Source: Nitrobacter sp047149785
Lineage (GTDB): Bacteria; Pseudomonadota; Alphaproteobacteria; Rhizobiales; Xanthobacteraceae
Length of the DNA: 64,000 nucleotides
Assembly (NCBI RefSeq): GCF_047149785.1
Contig: NZ_BAAGBE010000001.1
Coordinates: 2,728,001 to 2,792,000, forward strand
Reading direction: 5' to 3'
Of the stretch, positions 54,240 through 63,373 are shown piece after piece. A program made the position numbers and the translations under genes. A model generated the notes under the pieces. The model was not told the DNA's origin. It did no database searches and saw only the letters and a program-made list of their open reading frames with translations. Within the stretch, counting starts at the first letter, position 1. Every line of letters starts with the position of its first letter.

Positions 54240-54524
54240 TCAGAGCTGCGCGAGATAGCGAGGCAGTTCCTGTTCGAATTCCGGGAAATAGCGTGAAATC
54301 ACCGAAACATCGAAGCGCGCGAGGATCGACTCCTTGGGCTCCCGGTCGAGCAGAAACCGAAAGGCGGCCTCGAGGCAGCGCTCGGGCGTGTGCGTGCCTC
54401 CCGTCAATTGCCTGCTTTTGGCGTCAGACATCGTGACGCGGTGATGGGTCTCGCTTTTTCCTTCCCGGACCACGACCTCGAAATCGAGCGGGTCACCCCC
54501 GCCCACGCGCTGAACCTCGATCAT
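54240..54524 (-). CDS. Conserved hypothetical protein
   Basis: 94 aa: MIEVQRVGGGDPLDFEVVVR, THHRVTMSD and CLEAAFRFLLDREPKESILA, ending FPEFEQELPRYLAQL. It has the look of a widely conserved Rhizobiales protein. ATG 54524 has GGGAGG 7 nt upstream. No signal or TM; function unknown. Confidence 0.75.
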   Translation of the reverse strand: MIEVQRVGGGDPLDFEVVVREGKSETHHRVTMSDAKSRQLTGGTHTPERCLEAAFRFLLDREPKESILARFDVSVISRYFPEFEQELPRYLAQL

Positions 54525-54735
54525 GCTGTTCCCTCCCGGCAATCCACGGCGCGACGCTCCATGGCGCAACGCTTTGTTCTCTCTCGATAAAAACAGATAT
54601 CATGCAGCGCAACAATCCATCGAGACGGCGGACGAAAAATGTTCAAAAAACATCTGTCGATCCGGTTGTTCTTGATTGCGAAAAAATGGAGCCTATGCTT
54701 GCCGGCTAACTGCCGCTGTTTGCTCCTGCAAAAGA

Positions 54736-55137
54736 ATGAGTTTTATGCTGACCATTGCATTTGGCGTCATCGCACTTGTTTTGAGTTTCGGGTTTCCTGT
54801 TCCTCAGGAATTTTCGGCGTTTCGGCTCATAGCAGCTTTCGGGGTGATGGTTGGATATCAAGCGGGCCAGCTTGTCAGCAGGTTCGTGAGACCGCGACCT
54901 AAGCGGTTCCTGACTCTGAGCGTCAGCGTATTATTCTGTTGTTATTTTGTGTTTGCCTATGCCCAAACGCTTAAAATGGGATCAGCCAATACGTCGGCCA
55001 TCGTGAACCTGAGCGTGCTGTTCGGCCTGGCGTTTTTCTGGCTGGGATTTCTGTTGCCATTCACGCGTATTCCCAAAGAACTCAATATCCTGTCGTCAAA
55101 GGCGATCGAACGTTTCGCAAAACGCTCCGGGGATTGA
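54736..55137 (+). CDS. Hypothetical four-TM membrane protein
   Basis: 133 aa with hydrophobic helices MLTIAFGVIALVLSFGFPV, FRLIAAFGVMVGYQAGQL, LTLSVSVLFCCYFVFAY and IVNLSVLFGLAFFWLGFLLP. The start is uncertain (54676 also open). No family recognised. Base composition is slightly more AT-rich than the neighbours. Confidence 0.5.
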   Translation: MSFMLTIAFGVIALVLSFGFPVPQEFSAFRLIAAFGVMVGYQAGQLVSRFVRPRPKRFLTLSVSVLFCCYFVFAYAQTLKMGSANTSAIVNLSVLFGLAFFWLGFLLPFTRIPKELNILSSKAIERFAKRSGD

Positions 55138-55456
55138 GCCGATAAGTCGGTTCGCCCTTGAATTGAGCACACGCGAATAGATCATCGGGATTGTCCGCCG
55201 CATTCGCATCGGCTGATTCAACTCGCCGACGTGTGGCCATGGACTCCCGGCCGGATGAGAAAGGCGCTGATACCTTCGTCACGCGAATGAAAGGGGGCGC
55301 CGATTGCTCGACGCCCCGGGAGCCTGATTCAACTTCGCTGAATAAGCTCCAGCCCTGTCCTTGATTGAGTCCTTTGATTGAGCATGATCCCGTCCAAAAA
55401 CCGGTTTCCACCCCGATTCAACGAGGCAGGCTTTTCGGGATCACACTCCGATCAAA
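55138..55456. other. Intergenic region with type-1 repeat
   Basis: 319 nt without a gene; the right half is the type-1 repeat copy 4. Confidence 0.5.
55319..55443 (+). repeat. Type-1 dispersed repeat, copy 4 (with internal insertion)
   Basis: AGCCTGATTCAACTTCGCTG... then GAGCATGATCCCG and AAAACCGGTTTCCACC. A short CCCGATTCAACGAGGCAGG insert separates the last arm CTTTTCGGGATCACACTC. Same build as copy 1 but diverged. Confidence 0.7.
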
Positions 55457-55609
55457 TCAGGTTGCAAAATACACGAGGTAGACAATCACGAAGGCAGCCA
55501 CGACCAGCCCGGTCCCCGCGACCAAGACGTTCCTCACCGTGGGTCCGCGCTCTGCTCCTCGCGCTTCCATTGCAGTCTCGACTATGCGTCCGTTTTCTCG
55601 CTTCACCAT
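55457..55609 (-). CDS. Small single-TM protein
   Basis: 50 aa: a charged cytoplasmic half (MVKRENGRIVETAMEARGAE) and one C-terminal TM helix (VLVAGTGLVVAAFVIVYLVY). ATG 55609 has GGAGG 5-6 nt upstream, a strong start. Function unknown. Confidence 0.6.
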   Translation of the reverse strand: MVKRENGRIVETAMEARGAERGPTVRNVLVAGTGLVVAAFVIVYLVYFAT

Positions 55610-55693
55610 CGTTCCTCCTGAGTGTGTTGGCATGGTGCTGGACGGGCGACACCTGGAGCCGACCAATCCAACCTGCGCTTGGTCCGAGATGAT

Positions 55694-56053
55694 CTAGCCC
55701 GGACGTATCACCTCGTCGTTGTAGTAGTCGTCCAGCTCCGCACGTCGGGCCGACCAGTCAAAGAGTTCGGAGCCGTGCTTAGGGGCGCCTTTCAGGCGGT
55801 TTCCGCTTATGTCGCTGCGGTAACCGTCAAGGTCGGCGTCGTATCGGAGCAGTTTCCATGGCACCGGGTAATGATCGTCGCCGATGCCAAAAAATCCACC
55901 GACGCTGAGCACGGCGTAGGCAACTTCTCCGCTGGTCTTGTCAATCATGACGCAGTCAATCGAGCCGATCTTCTTGTCCTCGGCCCCGTAGACGGCCTTG
56001 CCCGATTCTTTGTCGCTGGCGGTCAGGTTTTCGGTGTTTCCTTCGATAGACAT
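55694..56053 (-). CDS. PRC-barrel domain protein
   Basis: 119 aa with the PRC-barrel pattern ESGKAVYGAEDKKIGSIDCV, MIDKTSGEVAYAVLSVGGFF and GDDHYPVPWKLLRYD, ending DDYYNDEVIRPG. ATG 56053 has AAAGGAG 6 nt upstream. These small cytoplasmic proteins are common in Rhizobiales and are often stress-induced; the exact role is unknown. Confidence 0.85.
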   Translation of the reverse strand: MSIEGNTENLTASDKESGKAVYGAEDKKIGSIDCVMIDKTSGEVAYAVLSVGGFFGIGDDHYPVPWKLLRYDADLDGYRSDISGNRLKGAPKHGSELFDWSARRAELDDYYNDEVIRPG

Positions 56054-56439
56054 CAGCTTCTCCTTTGTGAGAGACAGAAGCGAACGATGCCGCAAACATT
56101 CCTCCATTGAGGCTGTCACTCGCTTGCCGGCGTGATGGGGGCCAACGCCCGGATCCGGGATTGGTTCACCGCCATCCGCGGCGCATTCGTTCTGGCGAGA
56201 ACCGAGTGATGGAGTGATGAAGCGCGCAGTCCGCGCAGGGAAAGGAATGTTCCGTGATTCCCGCGCGCAAGACTGCCTTGACCTGGCGGTTGGAACCGGC
56301 GCACCGGCTCTCGGCTACTTGACTTCCCCGGCGGCGGTTCGTTTGTTCCAGCAACGTGCGCCGATATAACGCACGAACGATCGAGGTCTTGGAGAACTAA
56401 CGGCTCTTGCGTCGTGACCCTTCAAGGTCATCGGCGCGT
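56054..56439. other. Gene-free stretch
   Basis: Holds the PRC-barrel gene promoter. Short minus-strand frames at 56116-56354 show no protein-like pattern. Confidence 0.5.
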
Positions 56440-56873
56440 CCTCAGGCCTTGATGGCCGCCTTCAAGACAGCAAGTGTCAGCCGTGCGTCCATCGACCGAC
56501 CGATAGCGTAACCAACGATCAACCGCGACCAGGCATCGAGAATGATGGCGACGTAGATAAAACGGCCGGCAAGGAGACATAGGTGATGTCGCTGACCCAA
56601 AGCTGGTTGGAACCACTCGGTATGATGTCCTTCGCCAAGTTCGGGGAAGATCGGACCATCGTGATCGCTGTCGGTCGTGGCGATGGACTGTCGCCTGATC
56701 TTCGGCAGCAGATCGTGTTCACGCATGAGGCGGCGAATCTCCTTGTGGTTCACGACAGTGCCTTGCTGCCGCAGGGCCGGCACCGACGCGGCGGTAGCCG
56801 TAGAAGCCGAACTCAATCCTCTTATAGTCCAATTTTTGGCCAACCACCACCACTTGCCACTTCGTTGATTTAA
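56440..56873 (-). pseudogene. IS3-family transposase (OrfB) remnant
   Basis: Minus-strand pieces GTVVNHKEIRRLMREHDLLP, ATTDSDHDGPIFP and (another frame) NQLWVSDITYVSLPA, then FIYVAIILDAWSRLIVGYAI and LTLAVLKAAI match the HTH_21 and DDE (rve) parts of an IS3-group OrfB. Two frameshifts, no OrfA and no terminal repeats were seen. It marks the left edge of the surface-sugar cluster. Confidence 0.75.
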
Positions 56874-56941
56874 TCTGACTGTCCTGCCATTAACATCGCG
56901 CGGACTTCGGTTACGCCATTCCCATCTAAAGAGAGGTCCAA

Positions 56942-57943
56942 GTGTTCAATGGTAAATCCGTATTTGTTTCCGGCGGTACGGGCTCTTTCGGACGCAAGTT
57001 TGCGAATATACTGCTCAAGCGCTACGACTTGGCGCGCCTCGTTTTCTATTCACGCGATGAGCTCAAGCAATTCGAGATGCAGCAGGAGGTAAACGCGCCC
57101 TGCATTCGCTGGCTGATCGGCGATGTACGTGATGGCGCGCGTCTGATCGAAGCGACGCGTGGGATTGACTATCTCGTTCATGCTGCCGCCATGAAGCAGG
57201 TGACAGCATCTGAATATAATCCAATGGAATGTATCCGCACCAACATTCATGGCGCGGAGAACATTGTGGCAGCTGCGCTTGCCAACAACATTGAGCAGGT
57301 GGTCGCGCTCTCAAGCGATAAGGCGGCTAATCCGATCAACCTGTATGGCGCCACCAAGCTTGCATCGGATAAACTGTTCATTGCTGCCAACAATATGGCA
57401 GGCAAACGACGTACCGCCTTCTCGGTCGTGCGCTATGGCAACGTTGCCGGCTCGCGCGGATCGGTCGTCCCATTTTTCGAAAAACTGATAGCGCAAGGCG
57501 CGACGTCATTGCCGATTACCGACACCGCCATGACTCGTTTCTGGATCTCGTTGCAGGAAAGCGTCGACTTCGTTCTGAAGTGCTTCCAACGTATGCAGGG
57601 CGGCGAAATCTTTGTACCGAAGTTGCCGTCGATCCGGATAGTCGACCTTGCAACGGCGATGGCGCCGCACCTGCCACAGAACTTGATCGGTATCCGGCCG
57701 GGCGAAAAGCTGCACGAGATATTGTGCCCTGCGGATAACAGCCATTTGACGCTTGAATTCAGCGATCATTATGTAATCCGGCCGTCGATCAAGTTCCACG
57801 ATCGCGGTTATGATTATCTGGAGAACCGCCTCGGTGAGACGGGTGCTCCTGTAGCGCGAGGTTTCGAGTACAACTCCGGTACAAACCCCGTCCTGTACTC
57901 TGTGGAACAAATCCGGGAATTTTATGAACGGACCAAGACATGA
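56942..57943 (+). CDS. pseB: UDP-GlcNAc 4,6-dehydratase (inverting), PseB
   Basis: 333-aa short-chain dehydrogenase/extended Rossmann enzyme that starts pseudaminic acid synthesis. It has NAD site VFVSGGTGSFGRKFA (GGTGSFG at 11-17), DYLVHAAAMKQV, LSSDKAANPINLYGATKLAS (catalytic Tyr and Lys) and VRYGNVAGSRGSVVPFF. TRFWISLQESVDFVLKCF and GIRPGEKLHE are typical of PseB. It starts with GTG 56942, GAGAGG 6-7 nt upstream. It overlaps pseC by 4 nt. Confidence 0.92.
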   Translation: MFNGKSVFVSGGTGSFGRKFANILLKRYDLARLVFYSRDELKQFEMQQEVNAPCIRWLIGDVRDGARLIEATRGIDYLVHAAAMKQVTASEYNPMECIRTNIHGAENIVAAALANNIEQVVALSSDKAANPINLYGATKLASDKLFIAANNMAGKRRTAFSVVRYGNVAGSRGSVVPFFEKLIAQGATSLPITDTAMTRFWISLQESVDFVLKCFQRMQGGEIFVPKLPSIRIVDLATAMAPHLPQNLIGIRPGEKLHEILCPADNSHLTLEFSDHYVIRPSIKFHDRGYDYLENRLGETGAPVARGFEYNSGTNPVLYSVEQIREFYERTKT

Positions 57944-59092
57944 TTCCCTATGGTCGTCAGGACATCTCCAGCGCCGATGTCGAGGCGGTCGTCGAAGTCC
58001 TTCGGTCAGACTTCCTAACCCAGGGGCCGATGGTCCCCAGGTTTGAGGAGACGTTGGCGCGGGCAGTCGACGCGCCCGAAGCGGTCGCCTTTTCCTCGGC
58101 GACTGCGGCGCTGCACGTCGCCTGTCTTGCGCTCGGGCTCGGCCCATCGGATCGACTCTGGACGGTGCCGAACACCTTTGTAGCCTCCGCCAGGTCTCTA
58201 CTGTGGAGCGACCGTCGATTTCGTCGATATCGATGCCAAGACCCGAAACATGGGCGTCGAGGCACTGGCCGCCAAGCTCGAAGCGGCCGAACGCGACGGC
58301 ACCCTGCCGAAGGTTGTCGTTCCGGTGGACTTCGCCGGTACTTCCGCAGATCTTGCCGCCATCCGCCGGCTGGCGGACCGATACGGCTTCCGCATCCTTG
58401 AAGACGCGAGCCATGCCGTTGGCGGATGCTACCAGAACAGGCCCGTCGGTTCGGGCGAACTCGCCGACGTTACCGTTTTTTCGTTCCATCCCGTCAAGAT
58501 TGTGACGACAGGAGAAGGCGGTGCGGCGACCACGCGTTCCGCCGAGATCGCCCATCGCATGCGCCTGCTTCGCAGCCATGGCATTTCGCGCGATCCCACT
58601 GACATGACCGCCGTTCCCGAAGGCCCCTGGTGCTACGAGCAGGTGATGCTCGGCTTCAACTACCGTATGACCGACATTCAGGCGGCGCTCGGCGTGAGCC
58701 AATTTGATCGCCTCGCCGACTTCGTCGCCCGGCGGCAGGCGATCGCGGCGCGTTATCACGAAGGGCTCGCCGGCCTTCCGGTGATCCGCCAGTTCGTGCC
58801 GGAGGGCACTCTCTCGGCGTTGCATCTGTACGTCATCGAACTGGATGAAACCGTACGACGCACGCGCGCCGAGGTTTTTGCGGCGATGCGCTCTTCAGGT
58901 ATCGGCGTCAACGTCCATTACATCCCGGTCCATCTGCAACCATGGTACCGGGCCCTGGGATTCTCCCGTGGCGACTTTCCGGCTTCCGAAAAATATTACG
59001 ACTTCGCGCTGACGTTGCCTATTCACCCGAACCTGAGCAACGCACAGCAGGATTACGTTATGGAACGGTTATCCCGCGCGCTCGAATCCTGA
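57940..59092 (+). pseudogene. pseC: UDP-4-amino-sugar aminotransferase PseC, frameshifted
   Basis: ATG 57940 begins IPYGRQDISSADVEAVVEVL, FLTQGPMVPRFEE and AVAFSSATAALHVACLALGL, the N-terminus of the DegT/DnrJ/EryC1 aminotransferase PseC. After NTFVASA the frame is lost near 58190-58200. The rest (YCGATVDFVDIDAKTRNMGV to the PLP-Lys motif FSFHPVKIVTTGEGG and C-terminus) is in another frame, ending 59092. One base added, or two lost, explains it. If real, pseudaminic acid synthesis would be blocked unless another copy exists. Confidence 0.88.
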
Positions 59093-59170
59093 GGATCTAA
59101 ATTGTTGTTTTCTGGTTGGTTTGCGTGATCAAAAATTTGAAAAACAGATCGCAGGGATCCTCGTGGCGCC

Positions 59171-60805
59171 ATGAATATCAGCGAGTTTCTGGAAGAAAAC
59201 CGGCGATTCTGGACATCCTCTACCCCGCCCAAGCCTACCCTGCCCAAGTCTGACTCGCCCCGGTCTGACGGCATCTTGATCCTGGACCTTTATCACAATG
59301 ACAACGTGCACTCCCACCTGTTCGCAAATTGCGTCGTTGCGAAGTGCATACAGCAGATATGGGGAGGTGAAATCGTCGGGATTTTCGCCGATGACGTTGG
59401 TGATGTTCGAGGGGGTGATGTTCGAAGGACAGACGTTGAAGCGAACCTGGCGCTCGCTCGCTCGTTTGGCGTCAATCGCTTTTACAATATTTCCGAATTT
59501 CGCAATCGTCTCCTGTCCGATCCGGTTTGGCCAGCCAATGCAGAGAGTGAGCTTCGCAAACGACTGCACGGCAAGTCGGGATCCTCGCTCAGGCAGGCAA
59601 TCCGCTCGTTGTCAGAACCGCGATCCCCACGATGCGGCCTTCTGATTTACAATGAATTTCTGAGGCGATTTGGCTTCGGCACCATCGACGATCCGAGCGA
59701 CGAACTCATCGCAGTTGCTAAGCTCGTACTGGCCGACTACGAAGCCCTTCCCATGATGTTTGGAAAGTCCCCGGTTCGAGCGAGTGTATTGGGGCACATT
59801 TGCTATTCGGTATCGGGACAGCTGGCTGATTTTGCGGCCATGCACGGCGCGCCAACATTCCTGGTAGAACAGTACATCCCGGTTGCCGTTACGCGATATC
59901 GGGATCTGACCGACTTGTCGTGCGGTATTCCCGGCGACTGGAAGGAGATGGTGGAAAGGTACGCTTTCGATCAAGCTCTACTGGATGATCCCAGGCTTGA
60001 CCTGTTCGGCGGCGCTGTTGAAGGCACGCTGGCGCGGACGATCGACCCGCTATTGAACCGTGATGTTGTCGATCGGCTACCGGCTTCTCGCGAAGCCTTC
60101 CTTGAGAACTGCGGTGTCAACCCCGAAAATCCTACGGTCTGCGTATTCGCGCATGTGTTTCAAGACGCCCCGCTGACGCGGCCAAGGCAACTCTCGGACG
60201 ATTACTGGCAGGCTGTTGTCGACGTCGTCGATCTTGCGCGACAACTGACGCATCTCAACCTGATTATCAAGCCGCATCCGCTGAATGACAGCCATGATTG
60301 GAAGCGTTCGTGGGATACGCTGCGTAAATACTGCGCCGACATTGGAAACGTCGGATTTGCAGATGGCGCCCTCAGCGCCGGCGAGGTCATGAAGCATTGC
60401 GATGCCGGTCTCACGGTCCGTGGAACGGTTCTCTACGAACTGGCCGCGGCTGGACATCGAATGATCGCGACCGGCGAAGACAAGTTTTCCGGCCTTGGTA
60501 TTATCGAGGAGGCGTCCAGCATGGAAGCTCTGAGGGGCATCCTGTTAGATGTGTCGCGAAAGGCGTGGTCGATGCCGCAGGATCAGCGTCGGCGCGCCGT
60601 GGCTTATTCCTACTGCATGCTCCATGGATTTCGCAGCAAATCGATTTTAATTCCCGACAAACGTTGGGCTCCTGAACAATATTTTCGCAGCGCGACGCTG
60701 GCGTTGTCGAATTTCAGATTGGAAGAGGATCCCCTCTTCATAAATCTCAAGTCGTTTCTCCGGGACGACCTGCCAATGCTGGTTTCGAAAGAGGCATTCC
60801 CGTGA
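59171..60805 (+). CDS. Large unrecognised protein, probably surface-carbohydrate biosynthesis
   Basis: 544 aa. A Pro/Ser/Lys segment (residues 16-34) is followed by ILDLYHNDNVHSHLFANCVV. The C-terminal third contains NLIIKPHPLNDSHDWKRSW, then HCDAGLTVRGTVLYELAAAG, a pattern like the nucleotide-sugar-binding half of capsule (Kps-type) and related GT-B proteins. No TM or signal. It lies between pseC and pseI, so it may be a nonulosonate transferase or flagellin-modification protein. I do not recognise a named family. ATG 59171 is the only reasonable start. Confidence 0.7.
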   Translation: MNISEFLEENRRFWTSSTPPKPTLPKSDSPRSDGILILDLYHNDNVHSHLFANCVVAKCIQQIWGGEIVGIFADDVGDVRGGDVRRTDVEANLALARSFGVNRFYNISEFRNRLLSDPVWPANAESELRKRLHGKSGSSLRQAIRSLSEPRSPRCGLLIYNEFLRRFGFGTIDDPSDELIAVAKLVLADYEALPMMFGKSPVRASVLGHICYSVSGQLADFAAMHGAPTFLVEQYIPVAVTRYRDLTDLSCGIPGDWKEMVERYAFDQALLDDPRLDLFGGAVEGTLARTIDPLLNRDVVDRLPASREAFLENCGVNPENPTVCVFAHVFQDAPLTRPRQLSDDYWQAVVDVVDLARQLTHLNLIIKPHPLNDSHDWKRSWDTLRKYCADIGNVGFADGALSAGEVMKHCDAGLTVRGTVLYELAAAGHRMIATGEDKFSGLGIIEEASSMEALRGILLDVSRKAWSMPQDQRRRAVAYSYCMLHGFRSKSILIPDKRWAPEQYFRSATLALSNFRLEEDPLFINLKSFLRDDLPMLVSKEAFP

Positions 60806-60878
60806 CCAGTTCGAAGCGGCAGGATTAATCTTTTCCGGACTCTGTTCAACCGACGTTAGCGGCGCCATGGCGGGACCG

Positions 60879-61934
60879 TCACGCGATCACGGACCACGTC
60901 AGCGCTTCACCATAGGCGATGTCGCGCGCGGCGGTGCGGCCGATGACGTCGGGCAGATGCTTCGGCGGCAGGCCGAAGCCGGGCCGGATGACGCGGATGT
61001 TCTCGCTCGTCAGAGGCTCCCCCGCCTTGATCGGCTTGACTGCGTAGATCGAACGGCGAAACCGCATGTTGGCCTTCTCGCTCCGGACGGGGCCATATCC
61101 GACAGATCCCAGCGCCGACCACGCCGACTTGCAGTCGTCGACCAGCCGCTTGAACTCGTGCGGTTCGAGCGAAAACGCGGCGTCCGGACCACCGTCGGCG
61201 CGCGAGATCGTAAAATGTTTCTCGATGATGGAGCCGCCCAGCACGATCGAAGCGACGCAGGCGGCGGAGCCCGGCGCATGATCGGAAAGGCCGGACACGG
61301 CGCTGAAGGTCCGGCCGAGATGCGCCACCGTCCGCACATTCGCTTCCTCGATCGGAGCCGGGTAGGCACTGGTACAGTGCAGCAGCGCGATGCCGCCGGC
61401 GCCGTTGCCGCGCGCTGTTTCGACCGCCTCCTGAATCTCGCCGAGGCTGGCCATCCCGGTCGAGAGGATCATCGGTTTGCCCTGCTTGGCGACATATTTG
61501 ATCAGCGGCAGGTCGATCAACTCGAACGATGCGATCTTGTAGGCGGGCGCATCGAGCCCCGCGAGCAGGTCGACGGCGGTCTCGTCAAAGGGACTGGAGA
61601 ACATCGTGATCCCAAGCTCACGCGCCCTCGCGAACATTTGCCCATGCCATTCATACGGCGTGTGAGCCTGCTGGTAGAGCTGGTGGAGCCCGTAGCCGTC
61701 CCACAGGCCGCCCTTGATCAAAAACTCCTCGCCATCGTGAGGAATGGTCATGGTGTCGGCCGTATAGGTCTGGATCTTGATCGCGTCGGCACCGGCGGCG
61801 GCGGCGGCTTCGATCAGCTCCAGCGCCTTCAAAAGCTTGCCGTTATGGTTCGCCGACAGTTCGGCGATGATGTAAGGAGGATAGTCCGGGCCGATCTTGC
61901 GCCCCCCGATGATGAGTTCCGGGCTCTGCGTCAC
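60879..61934 (-). CDS. pseI: Pseudaminic acid synthase PseI (NeuB family)
   Basis: 351 aa. Condenses the hexose precursor with phosphoenolpyruvate. NeuB TIM barrel: YIIAELSANHNGKLLKALEL, ADAIKIQTYTADTMTIPH, ELGITMFSSPFDETAVDLL, YKIASFELIDLPLI, PMILSTGMASLGEI and IEKHFTISRADGGPDAAFSL. The C-terminal SAF/antifreeze-like domain is RRSIYAVKPIKAGEPLTSEN. The ADGGPD motif favours PseI over NeuB. It starts with GTG 61934 with AGGAG 9 nt upstream. Confidence 0.93.
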   Translation of the reverse strand: MTQSPELIIGGRKIGPDYPPYIIAELSANHNGKLLKALELIEAAAAAGADAIKIQTYTADTMTIPHDGEEFLIKGGLWDGYGLHQLYQQAHTPYEWHGQMFARARELGITMFSSPFDETAVDLLAGLDAPAYKIASFELIDLPLIKYVAKQGKPMILSTGMASLGEIQEAVETARGNGAGGIALLHCTSAYPAPIEEANVRTVAHLGRTFSAVSGLSDHAPGSAACVASIVLGGSIIEKHFTISRADGGPDAAFSLEPHEFKRLVDDCKSAWSALGSVGYGPVRSEKANMRFRRSIYAVKPIKAGEPLTSENIRVIRPGFGLPPKHLPDVIGRTAARDIAYGEALTWSVIA

Positions 61935-61937
61935 AAT

Positions 61938-62714
61938 TTACGCTCCTGGTTTGTCTTGCGCGACGTCAAAGGCGCTGCCCAGGAAGCCGGAGCACAAGCC
62001 GGGTTGCATGAGAGCATCCAGAAGGGCGGCGGAAACAGCGCCCAACGAGTCAGCCCGGTTGCGCCGGAACGCCCGCAACTCTGCGGGTGCAACGATTTCA
62101 AGTTCAGAATATTCGCGATTCCCCAGCGCCGCGAAGCGTCGCTGGATTTGCGCAGCCGAGGCGGCGGTCGCGAGCATGATTCCGACGTCGGTGACGTGGC
62201 TTTGCGGATCCTCGACGAGCGCGACGGCTCTGGAATGCTCCGACAGCTCGGACACTCCGATGCCGGTTTCTTCCTCGAGTTCGGTCAGGATGCATCGTTC
62301 GAGGCTCACCTGCCCGGTCGGCCCGACTGCCGCGTCGTCAACGCCGCCGGACGGCACCAGCTCCCAGCGCCCGGCGTCCATCTCGGAGCGGCCGCTGCGC
62401 CGGCCGAATAAGACGCCATCCGGACAAGACAGGATGCCCGTGACGGCGAGCGGCTTGATCTTCAGCGCGGCATGAAGGCTCGGCTCGCGCCGTTGTGCGA
62501 GGAAATAGCGGTACTCCGACATCCAGCCGACGATCGTTCTGGCATCACAACAATCGACGCTGAACAATCGCCCGTTGTGGAGATCGTGGGAGCGCAGCTC
62601 CTTTTCGCGCTGCCAGATTTCGTCCACGCGTGCCTCGATGTCCGGGCTAACGGTTGGCGCTTTCGCTGCCAGCGTTACTCTCGGCTCCGACTGAAGCAGA
62701 TGAACATTCAGCAT
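61938..62714 (-). CDS. NUDIX hydrolase-like protein
   Basis: 258 aa from ATG 62714 (MLNVHLLQSEPR). Central and C-terminal NUDIX fold: LVPSGGVDD, CILTELEEETGIGVSELSE (Nudix helix; the usual Arg before Glu is Thr) and DVGIMLATAA. The N-terminal 90 residues are unassigned. It overlaps the HAD gene by 7 nt and ends 3 nt before pseI, so it belongs to the same transcript. A role in nucleotide-sugar turnover is inferred from context. Confidence 0.8.
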   Translation of the reverse strand: MLNVHLLQSEPRVTLAAKAPTVSPDIEARVDEIWQREKELRSHDLHNGRLFSVDCCDARTIVGWMSEYRYFLAQRREPSLHAALKIKPLAVTGILSCPDGVLFGRRSGRSEMDAGRWELVPSGGVDDAAVGPTGQVSLERCILTELEEETGIGVSELSEHSRAVALVEDPQSHVTDVGIMLATAASAAQIQRRFAALGNREYSELEIVAPAELRAFRRNRADSLGAVSAALLDALMQPGLCSGFLGSAFDVAQDKPGA

Positions 62715-63373
62715 GCCGGTAGTCTTCCAAGGAGATCGGTGAGACGTTCGATGAACACGACCTGACCGGGCCACCCGGCGCGATTGTTCGGGGGCGCCAA
62801 TGCCCACGTTTTGAGCCCCGCGGCAACTGCCGACATCGCGCCGATGCGGGAATCCTCGACGGCATGCGACAAGGCGGCCGAGCAATGCATCCGCCTCAGT
62901 GCCCTGATGTAGGGTTCGGCAGCGGGCTTGCCCGCGCTCACCTCATCGCCGCCGACGACATCGTCGATCCTGTCGGCGAGCCCTCCGGATGCGAGCCATC
63001 GTTGCGCGGACAATTTGGGCGACGACGTAACTATGGCGATCTTCAACCCGCACGCGCGGGCGTGCGCCAGCAATTCATGGGCGCCGGCAGCGGGACGCAC
63101 GCTTTGCTGCGCCTGCGACACCATGGCCGAGTATTTTTGCAGGAGGTCGGCCGGTGTTCCGGGCAGTTTGTGAGCCATCCTCAGCCGTTCGATAATCTCG
63201 CCAAGCGGCGGTCCGTTGAGCCGCTGAAACTCGACCTCGTCGCCGCTCGCGCCGAAGGAGGCGAGAAAGGAATAATAGACGTTTTTCAGCGCCGTCAGGC
63301 TGTCGGCGAGCGTGCCGTCAAGATCCAGAAAGAGGCCGCTGTGGAGCGGGCTGGCGTCAGTTTCCGGCATCAA
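62708..63373 (-). CDS. HAD-superfamily hydrolase (phosphoglycolate phosphatase-like)
   Basis: 221 aa. Motif I LFLDLDGTLADS (nucleophile D17, acid D19), motif II IVTSSPK, motif III Lys in SAGKPAAEPYI, motif IV HAVEDSRIGAMSAVAAGLKT. A C1 cap lies after motif I. It overlaps the upstream methyltransferase by 4 nt (ATGA). It probably dephosphorylates a sugar or nonulosonate phosphate in this cluster; the substrate is inferred. Confidence 0.85.
   Translation of the reverse strand: MMPETDASPLHSGLFLDLDGTLADSLTALKNVYYSFLASFGASGDEVEFQRLNGPPLGEIIERLRMAHKLPGTPADLLQKYSAMVSQAQQSVRPAAGAHELLAHARACGLKIAIVTSSPKLSAQRWLASGGLADRIDDVVGGDEVSAGKPAAEPYIRALRRMHCSAALSHAVEDSRIGAMSAVAAGLKTWALAPPNNRAGWPGQVVFIERLTDLLGRLPAC

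Noticed and set aside
60867..62411. 514-codon plus-strand frame
   Set aside because: Antisense of pseI and the NUDIX gene.
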